Origin: Siphonodentalium dalli
Lineage: Eukaryota; Mollusca; Scaphopoda; Gadilida; Siphonodentaliidae
Reading direction: 5' to 3'
DNA: 64,000 nucleotides
NCBI GenBank assembly: GCA_032622095.1
Contig: CP136065.1
Location: 93,315,343-93,379,342, forward strand
Shown: one piece after another, positions 57,851-64,000 of the stretch
Layout of the letters: each line of letters opens with the position of its first letter
How positions within the stretch are numbered: the stretch's first letter is position 1
Translations under genes and position numbers: made by a program
Notes under the pieces: generated by a model
Database searches by the model: none
Seen by the model: the letters and a program-made list of their open reading frames with translations, nothing else
Told to the model about the DNA's origin: nothing

Positions 57851-57859
57851 TATATATGT

Positions 57860-58640
<781 letters not shown>

Positions 58641-58789
58641 TCGCGTGTGCTACAATTAATACCCATTAGTATGACGTCAGCACGATATCTAGATTATGCT
58701 CGTTGTCCGATTTCAAACCCCCATAACGGATCATATGTGCGGTTTCATATTGATGTCACATATAAGGGTGCATCCAGAATATAACACTT

Positions 58790-59291
58790 TTAAAGGCACG
58801 TGAGGCCTTAGTTGTCGAAAATATTCATATTTGTTCCAATCACCGTAAACAGAAAAACATTAAAACGCATAAAGTTTCGTTCATATATACCATGACCATC
58901 GCGTAAACAGCATGTTATCATAAATATTTACTATATTTTACCTAAGCAAGAGCCGGATTGTGTTACAGAAGACAGCACAATGCTGCTGGCTAATCACACA
59001 CAAATGGCATAAACGCTCTTTATTCGTTCCATATAAGGAATTCACCAACAAAGAACGCTCTTTATGTTTACCATCATAATATAAACAAACACAAGAAAAG
59101 TAACGTTTTATGCCTTTGTTTACATAACAATGGCCAAAGATATGACAATAACATACTGTTTATGTGATATTTCTTATTTGTATACGGACAAAGTATGTCT
59201 ACATTTTGTTGTTCTTTCTGATTGTGGCGGTTTTTGACGGGTGGAAATATTTTCACAGGATACCCACCGCCAAGGCCAACCGTACCTTTAA
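58790..59291. repeat. TTAA-bounded 0.5-kb element, copy 2
   Basis: Highly similar direct copy of 33694-34195, from TTAAAGGCACGTGAGGCCTT to GGCCAACCGTACCTTTAA. Confidence 0.75.
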
Positions 59292-59451
59292 TGTGAGATG
59301 CAAAGGTCTACTATAAAAAGCCACGCATAGCTACAAAAACTACATTTATATCCTAACCTGTGCACTAATTCTTTCGGAAAATCCTTTGTGGGCCCTAATA
59401 ACATGGGAATTACAAAGTTTTCAAGTTTCAAGTTTTAATCATTAATTATAT

Positions 59452-59471
59452 CTCTCTCTCTCTCTCTCTCT
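59452..59471. repeat. (TC)n microsatellite
   Basis: About ten CT units. Confidence 0.9.
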
Positions 59472-60091
59472 TCACATTTGTGATAAGAGAGTATACATGA
59501 CATACATAATCAAGTGAGTGGCACTATGACCACCCACTGATGCACTCCCGGTCATTGCATATTTATAGATTATCAATGTCTGAGGTGGTTACAATTTCGC
59601 CGTCGCTTTCTTAATAAATGTCGCGAGATTATTGACCGTTTCTTCGTCGTGTGTATTGAATAACTTAATCAACTTTGATATGGTAGGGTCGTTATAGAAA
59701 TATCTATCAAAATATATTTTTCGCTTAAGTTCTTTAAGAAGTTCGCATGTGAGAACAAAATGGTATTCATCACCAATACCTTGCTCACATAGGGAACATA
59801 CTCGCTGAGAGTGACTTATGTTATTCCACGATCTGGTTTCTATCGCTAACTTATGGTTTCTGGTTCTGAATTTCATCAATATTGTTACACTGCTAATACA
59901 TGGAAGTGACAAGTATTTAGGTCTAATAAAATCGCACCTGATCTGATTGTAGAACATACATTTAGTAGAGTATCGTATATTTCCCATCCATTGCTGTATA
60001 TAAAGGTCATATATGTTCCTCTTACAAGCTTCGTAAAACCAATTAGTGTTTTGTACATGTTGATGCGTCCAGATTTCCACCATGCCAAGTT

Positions 60092-60100
60092 CAACTAGCG
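60092..60100. other. Target-site duplication, left copy
   Basis: CAACTAGCG here and again at 61372-61380 flank the inserted LINE. The interrupted ORF2 reads on across them in the same sense. Confidence 0.8.
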
Positions 60101-61371
60101 GAATTTATTTTGTTTATATACGTCCTATTTTAGAATATGCTTCTCCTGTTTGGGACAATTGTACTAATGGCGAAAGCGACTTGCTCGAAAAAGTGCAATA
60201 TGAGGCAGCGAGAATAGTAACTGGAGCAACAAAAAGCTGCAGTAATGAAAAACCTCATAAAGGAAACTGGATGGGAAAAATTGTCAGAACGTCGGAAAAT
60301 CTCCAAATTATGCCAATTCTACAAAATGTTCTATAAAATGACACCCCAATATCTATATACCTTAGTTCCGAGATCAACAGAGAATATGCACCGATATCCA
60401 CTGAGAAAGCATCACCTAACTAACCCTTCTCGTGATACTGCGTCATACGAAAAGTCCTTTCTTCCCTCAGCCGTTGAGATGTGGAACACACTCCCAGACA
60501 ATGTGCGGAAGTGTGAAACATTGTGTGACTTTAAGTCGGCAATAGGAAGCACGGATAATAACCGCAGAGAATCTTATATTTACCACTATTACTATTACTC
60601 ACGCCCAGCGCAAATACATCACTGCAGATTGCGACTTGGTTGTAGTTTTCTTAATAAAGACCTGTGTGAAAATTTTCTCAGATCAAGTCCTCATTGTGTG
60701 TGTGGAAGTGATAAAACGGCGAATCATTTCCTATTCCACTGCCCATTATACAGTAGACAAAGAAACAAATGTCTTTCTGGTAGTTTGGAGAGAACAACCA
60801 TTGAGAGCGCACTGAACGGCACGATTTCAAATAGTCTGAGCGAAAATATTTCTACCTTTAAAACAGTCCAGAAATTCATAATCATGACAGAACGCTTTTC
60901 GAGCTAACACATATACAGCTTATATGGCACTGTCCAATAATAATTACAATAAGTAAATATCTAATATATGGAAATATTGAAATAGCTGATGACCGACACG
61001 ACAGGTGACACACACATGTTGTATATATGCTTGTGTCTGTATTGCTCTTACGAACCCATTCTATGAAACCCATACTATAATATATTAGACATGGTATAAA
61101 CATTTAGTACATGAATATACCAATTCATTACCTGTCTCCGAAAACTCCACGACGGGACGCGACTCGAGTAATGCAAGCATAATATTGCTTGCTTTGTCGC
61201 ACCATTTTATATTTTGTCCACCGATGATAAGGTCACTTGTGGAGACGGCATATATAAGCCATATAGGCTTACAGCCGAATCCACTCCCATACACAATGAA
61301 CATGGTAACATGAATTACCAACATATCATATTGTAACAAATATTATTGGGAATAAAATATTATTATTAAAC
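60101..61371 (+). mobile_element. 5'-truncated LINE inserted in another LINE
   Basis: It is 1,271 bp, bounded by the 9-bp duplication CAACTAGCG. It begins within the reverse-transcriptase thumb (YIRPILEYASPVWDNC) and continues in a second frame (60245-60907) through the C-terminal Cys/His domain. A 3' UTR of about 460 bp follows, ending in AATAAAATATTATTATTAAA. There is no long poly(A). Confidence 0.85.
60110..60907 (+). pseudogene. LINE ORF2 C-terminal part
   Basis: Frame one (60110-60240): YIRPILEYASPVWDNCTNGE, LLEKVQYEAARIVTGATK. Frame two (60245-60907): LYTLVPRSTENMHRYPLR, SFLPSAVEMWNTLPDNVR and the zinc cluster CVCGSDKTANHFLFHCPLY. This order is typical of jockey/CR1-type elements. There is one frameshift near 60240, and the stop at 60905 is genuine. 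Confidence 0.8.
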
Positions 61372-62889
61372 CAACTAGCGTCGTTTTCACATAGTCAATC
61401 CAAGGGCATTCGATTTGGTTAGAACCATGAGGATCATACATCATACAATACAGTGTATATGCTAGTTTACAACGATTTCCCATAATCAGTCTTCCCCAAT
61501 AGCCAAGGCACCTTAGTTTTATTTTTAAACCAATAGGGTATACACCTAACTCCCCATAAACATAAACATTTGCTGTTGTCTTATTTAAATGACAAATAAA
61601 TTTCAAAAACCAACGTTCTAACTTACATATTCCCTCAATATTTTCAAATCCCCATATTTCCGAGCCATAAAGAAAATAGGCACTATGGCTTTCTCATACA
61701 TTTCTACTATACTCCCAATATCTATTTGTGAGGTCCTGGCTTTGTTAATCAACGAGAACATGGCTTTTTTCGCCAATCTACAGCGCTCATTCCTCTCGGC
61801 TACAAAAGTACCCCGTACGTGAAATAATGTTCCCAAATACCGATACTGCTTTACAATTTCAAGTGGCTTTTCGTGGAGTTTAAATATGGTTGTTTTATGC
61901 GGTTTTCTCCCAAAAATCATAATCTTACTCTTATCACTAGTGACTTCCAATTTCCATCGGTCGCAATATAACTGGAATAATCTAAGACTTTTATGTAAAC
62001 CTCTAGCGCTCGTTGACATCAGTATAGTGTCATCCGCATATAACAATATAAAAATATTTTCTAGATCATTCAGGTATAGAGCAACGAGGATGGGCGATAG
62101 ATTTTCGCCTTGTCTCACACCAATTGAGCTTTTGAATAAATCTGATGATACCCCGTTAGCGGCAACACATGACTTAGCATTGCTGTATATGTTACGGATT
62201 ACATTCAATATGTTCCCTTCAATGTGATGTGACAAGAGTTTCCCCACATACCGTTCCTCCACACAGTATCAGATGCCTTAGCTAAATCTATAAATGCTAC
62301 AAATAGCTTCCTTTTTCTAAGTTTCATGAGTTTGATAATACTATACAGTGCGTAAGAATGGTCTGTGGTGGAGTAACCCTGCTTAAATCCTGCTTGAACT
62401 TCGCTCAACATAGCATTATCAGTCAAGCAAATGGATATTCGATCACTCAGAATACTCGTACAAAGTTTCGATATGCAGCTAACCAGAGTTATTTTTCTAT
62501 AATTGCTTGGGGCCATATGATCACCCTTTTGCTTGAATATTGGCCTTATGATACCAATTGTCCATTCTTTCGGCACGATACCCGTTTTCAGAACAAGATT
62601 AAACAGTTTGACATAAGGGTTTATAAAAATGTGCATAGTTGACTTTATATATTCATTTGTAACCAGGTCAAACCCAGCCGCTTTTCCATTTTTTTTTATT
62701 TCTAGCCGCAGCCTCTATTTCCTCTTTTGTTATTTCTGCATTTAAATGAGTATTATCGACTGATATGTCACGAATAGGGATTTCAGGGCATGCTTCCGCG
62801 TGGCTATGTTCAGATTTATGTTCTTCAGAAATGAAATACTGGGCAAAAGTGTCTGCACTTGGTCAATCTAGAACTCGCTCTTTTCGCCC

Positions 62890-63480
62890 TAAACTTTTAA
62901 CAAGAAGCCAATTTCACATAACCAGTCGTGTGTGAGCGTGTAACTCGATTACTAAACAACGAACAAATAGTAAAGTCCGCCGTGAATTAGCCATGAACCC
63001 CATCGACTGACATGTAGTTTTCGGACATACATGTACGTGAATATGTAACTATATTTTAAAGGATTAAGTTGTAATTATGCGAAGTGGAATCACATAATTA
63101 TTTTGAGTATTTAGTATGTATGCTAATTGTGAAGAATTATAGAAGGGGCCAGTTAGTGTAAACATATTTTATTGCATAATAATATCGCAACGGGATTGAG
63201 ACACAAGTTTTACAACTTACAAATGGTCTCTCTCCCCACATAATTGTATGACACAAAATGAACATAAAATATAATCACACACAAACATTATAATTCATAT
63301 GTACAACATCTTTTCACTTAATATAATGATAATCGCGAGTGTGACAATAACGGTGGATATTTCTCTTTATTGGGGGGGGGGGGGTGGTTCGTCCTGTGGG
63401 TCGGTGGCTCAGACGAGTCTTCTATATATGTAGTGATAATACAACATGTTACATTTGCAGCGTAGGTTTGCACATCAAGG
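62890..63480. other. Intergenic with poly(G) run
   Basis: No gene recognised. A run of about 12 G lies at 63374-63385. Confidence 0.4.
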
Positions 63481-63483
63481 TGT

Positions 63484-63999
63484 TTAATAAAGTTTGAACC
63501 GCGATGTCGAGGTTATGTATAATTGAACAGCCCTAAATATGTTCCGGTTTTGTGTACTATTCAGGTTAGTATCTTCAAGGAGGAGTTTCTCGAGATTAAT
63601 AGTTAGTACACCAATGGTAGCGAGTTGGTGAAACAACAAACATCGTTGATCTGTGTAAAATGGACAAACAAAAAAATAATGATTTGCTTCTTCGGCCGGG
63701 TGACCACAACGACAGCTTGGGTTGTCCGATATGAAGTTAGAAAATTTGTCAGCGTTTAAATCGCTACAGTAATTTCGAAGTTTGCAATGAATGATGTTTA
63801 TCGCGCGATTTCCGAAATTAAAATAGTCTGGTGACGCAAGAACTGGATCAGTCGTTAGGTATTTTGTTTTTAAAATACTAATGGAAGATGATTCTTTTAT
63901 TTTATTTGACAGGGTATTCCATTCCCTAGTTGTATTTGGGAAAAATGTATGTTCAAAATTGACAGTTCTTTTGAATGTGTATGGAGGAAAACTTGTTTT
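63484..63999 (-). pseudogene. LINE ORF2 C-terminal part, open at window edge
   Basis: An uninterrupted frame of 171 codons, without any ATG, enters from beyond the window and stops at 63484-63486. It contains FFPNTTREWNTLSNKIKESS, FGNRAINIIHCKLRNYCSDL and the zinc cluster CRCGHPAEEANHYFFVCPFY. It has the same architecture as the LINE at 60245-60907 but only loosely similar sequence. The absence of stops suggests this copy is younger; the polymerase part may lie outside. Confidence 0.8.
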
Positions 64000-64000
64000 A

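Larger units (their letters stand above)
59589..62880 (-). pseudogene. LINE ORF2, split by a second LINE
   Basis: Reading leftward from about 62880: a linker with AEITKEEIEAAA, fingers/palm (EWTIGIIRPIFKQKGD, APSNYRKITLV, VAFIDLAKASDTVW with Ser for Phe), palm end (GVRQGENLSPILVALYLNDL, ILLYADDTILMST), thumb, and post-RT domain (GELGVYPIGLKIKLRCLGYW) to about 61380. The domain resumes at 60091 with KRNIYDLYIQQWMGNI and ends in the Cys/His cluster CSLCEQGIGDEYHFVLTC, stop at 59589. Two frame changes (about 62230 and 61610) add to the split. The endonuclease part is missing. Confidence 0.85.

Overview
The window is animal DNA, AT-rich and dense in repeats. The only multi-exon gene with recognisable exon-intron structure is an orthologue of the vertebrate membrane protein THSD1. 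Around it lie a decayed Polinton/Maverick (a virus-like, protein-primed DNA transposon), several 5'-truncated LINEs, a Ty3/gypsy remnant, many foldback elements and tandem arrays. The LINE and Polinton types fit a marine invertebrate, probably a lophotrochozoan such as a mollusc. That placement is inference and no sequence here fixes the species.

Layout. 0.7-8.7 kb: a large inverted repeat whose two arms each carry the same 42-bp minisatellite, with an interstitial telomere-like tract inside. 8.97-9.15 kb: a GC-rich palindromic minisatellite. 9.5-22.5 kb: the Polinton block. Reading leftward on the minus strand it encodes protein-primed PolB, an unknown protein, a packaging ATPase, small proteins, an integrase with chromodomain, a two-helix membrane protein, penton, a VI-like protein, major capsid protein, a Cys-rich protein and an adenain-like protease. 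Protease, capsid, integrase, ATPase, polymerase and the gene beside integrase carry frameshifts and/or stops, so the copy is dead as it stands. A plus-strand zinc-knuckle gene diverges from PolB across a roughly 52-bp-arm palindrome. No terminal inverted repeats were found.

The most unusual signal flanks the Polinton core. Two short, intronless, non-histone reading frames (9511-9948 and 22146-22499, both minus strand) each end 13-20 nt before a replication-dependent histone 3' stem-loop. The left stem-loop is canonical and the right has one stem mismatch. Both frames share a core promoter (TCCGCGCGTTT then ATATAAC) at the same distance from the ATG. They look like two members of one gene class that uses histone-type mRNA ends.

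22.5-29.8 kb: an inverted repeat enclosing a gypsy gag-protease remnant and a 2.68-kb element with perfect 50-bp terminal inverted repeats, which itself contains a LINE tail; degenerate satellite monomers follow. 31.5-47.2 kb: the THSD1-like gene (minus strand) with N-terminal ectodomain, TSP1, CUB, and transmembrane/tail exons, all joined in phase 1. A candidate alternative signal-peptide exon lies at 44.6 kb and a decayed partial duplication of the TSP1 exon at 37.7 kb. The introns hold several miniature elements. 47.2-51.5 kb: sparse repeats. 51.6-55.7 kb: a tandem array of about 160-bp monomers rich in AAGATGGC, with a 1,928-bp higher-order duplication. 56-64 kb: foldback elements and at least four LINE fragments, one inserted into another with a 9-bp target-site duplication.
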